DNA of 5,731 nucleotides. Source: an uncultured Bacteroidales bacterium. GTDB taxonomy: Bacteria > Bacteroidota > Bacteroidia > Bacteroidales > WCHB1-69. The notes beneath the pieces are model-generated. The model searched no databases and was not told the DNA's origin. It saw nothing but the letters and a program-made list of their open reading frames with translations. Positions 5,538 to 5,731 of the stretch are shown piece by piece. Location of the stretch: assembly GCA_937892025.1 (NCBI GenBank), contig CALAVA010000073.1:1-5731 (forward strand). The letters are read 5' to 3'. The position numbers and the translations under genes were made by a program. The first letter of the stretch is position 1; each line of letters starts with the position of its first letter.

Positions 5538-5699
5538 TTACTTTTTTGGCAATTCCTCATTCTTTATAACCCTGCCATTTTGTATCTCAACTTGAAAAGA
5601 AGTCTTGCAACATCGGCAGTATATCTCATTCACCACTATTGATTTTTCCGTAAGTTTCAACAACGGTTTATTGCATTTCTTACATCTGAACCAATCCAT
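5538..5699 (-). CDS. Com-like zinc-ribbon protein
   Basis: A 53-residue protein found by hand translation from ATG 5699 to TAA 5540-5538. It has two cysteine pairs, C6-x2-C9 (RCKKC) and C28-x2-C31 (CRCC), 18 residues apart, the spacing of a small treble-clef or zinc-ribbon fold that binds one zinc ion. The layout 'RCxxCNKxLLK ... I.CxRCK' is that of the phage Mu Com family, whose founder binds mom mRNA and opens a stem-loop to allow translation; homologues lie in the head modules of many phages. Nucleic-acid binding is therefore likely, but the target is unknown. C30 is an extra cysteine between the ligands. No good Shine-Dalgarno precedes the ATG; the upstream sequence is AT-rich and contains TATAAT at 5711-5706. 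The frame stays open upstream to the window edge, so a longer N-terminus cannot be fully excluded. Confidence 0.78.
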   Translation of the reverse strand: MDWFRCKKCNKPLLKLTEKSIVVNEIYCRCCKTSFQVEIQNGRVIKNEELPKK

Positions 5700-5731
5700 A
5701 TTTTTATTATATACTAAATTTTTATTTGCTT

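Noticed and set aside
5706..5711. TATAAT as a -10 box for the zinc-ribbon gene
   Set aside because: The region is very AT-rich and any -35 element would fall at or beyond the window edge, so it cannot be judged here.

Overview
The window is part of the late structural module of a contractile-tailed phage or prophage. It is AT-rich, and every gene I accept lies on the minus strand, so transcription runs from right (5731) to left (1). The strong Shine-Dalgarno sequences, low GC content and PBSX/skin-type neck and sheath genes point to a Firmicutes host, probably of the Clostridia type. The host itself cannot be named from the sequence.

In transcription order: a 53-residue Com-like zinc-ribbon protein (5699-5538); a minus-strand intrinsic terminator hairpin (about 5517-5482); a capsid scaffolding protein (5458-4784); the major capsid (coat) protein (4764-3796); a 64-residue charged protein of unknown role (3784-3590); a gp6-like head-tail connector (3584-3213); a long head-closure protein with extra C-terminal domains (3216-2254); an HK97 gp10-like neck protein (2254-1844); a tail terminator protein of the XkdJ/YqbJ type (1847-1395); an 88-residue small protein (1405-1139); and the first 379 residues of an XkdK-type tail sheath protein, which runs off the left end.

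The layout follows assembly: scaffold and coat build the procapsid; the connector, head-closure and gp10-like proteins form the neck below the portal (portal and terminase would lie to the right, outside the window); the tail terminator caps the tail; the sheath begins the contractile tail module. From the connector to the sheath, genes overlap or nearly abut (ATGA, TAATG, ATGA, 11-nt overlap, 1-nt gap), which suggests one translationally coupled operon. No stretch over 300 bases lacks a gene, and I saw no tRNA, CRISPR array, insertion sequence or attachment site.

The least ordinary points are: the head-closure protein, about 200 residues longer than its family core, carrying a MucBP-like beta domain and a further C-terminal domain; the terminator hairpin lying inside the structural operon between a Com-like RNA-binding-type zinc ribbon and the scaffold ribosome binding site; and a small protein inserted between the tail terminator and sheath that resembles a widespread but uncharacterised phage family. 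I do not see a wholly new system; the rest is an ordinary phage head-neck-tail module.
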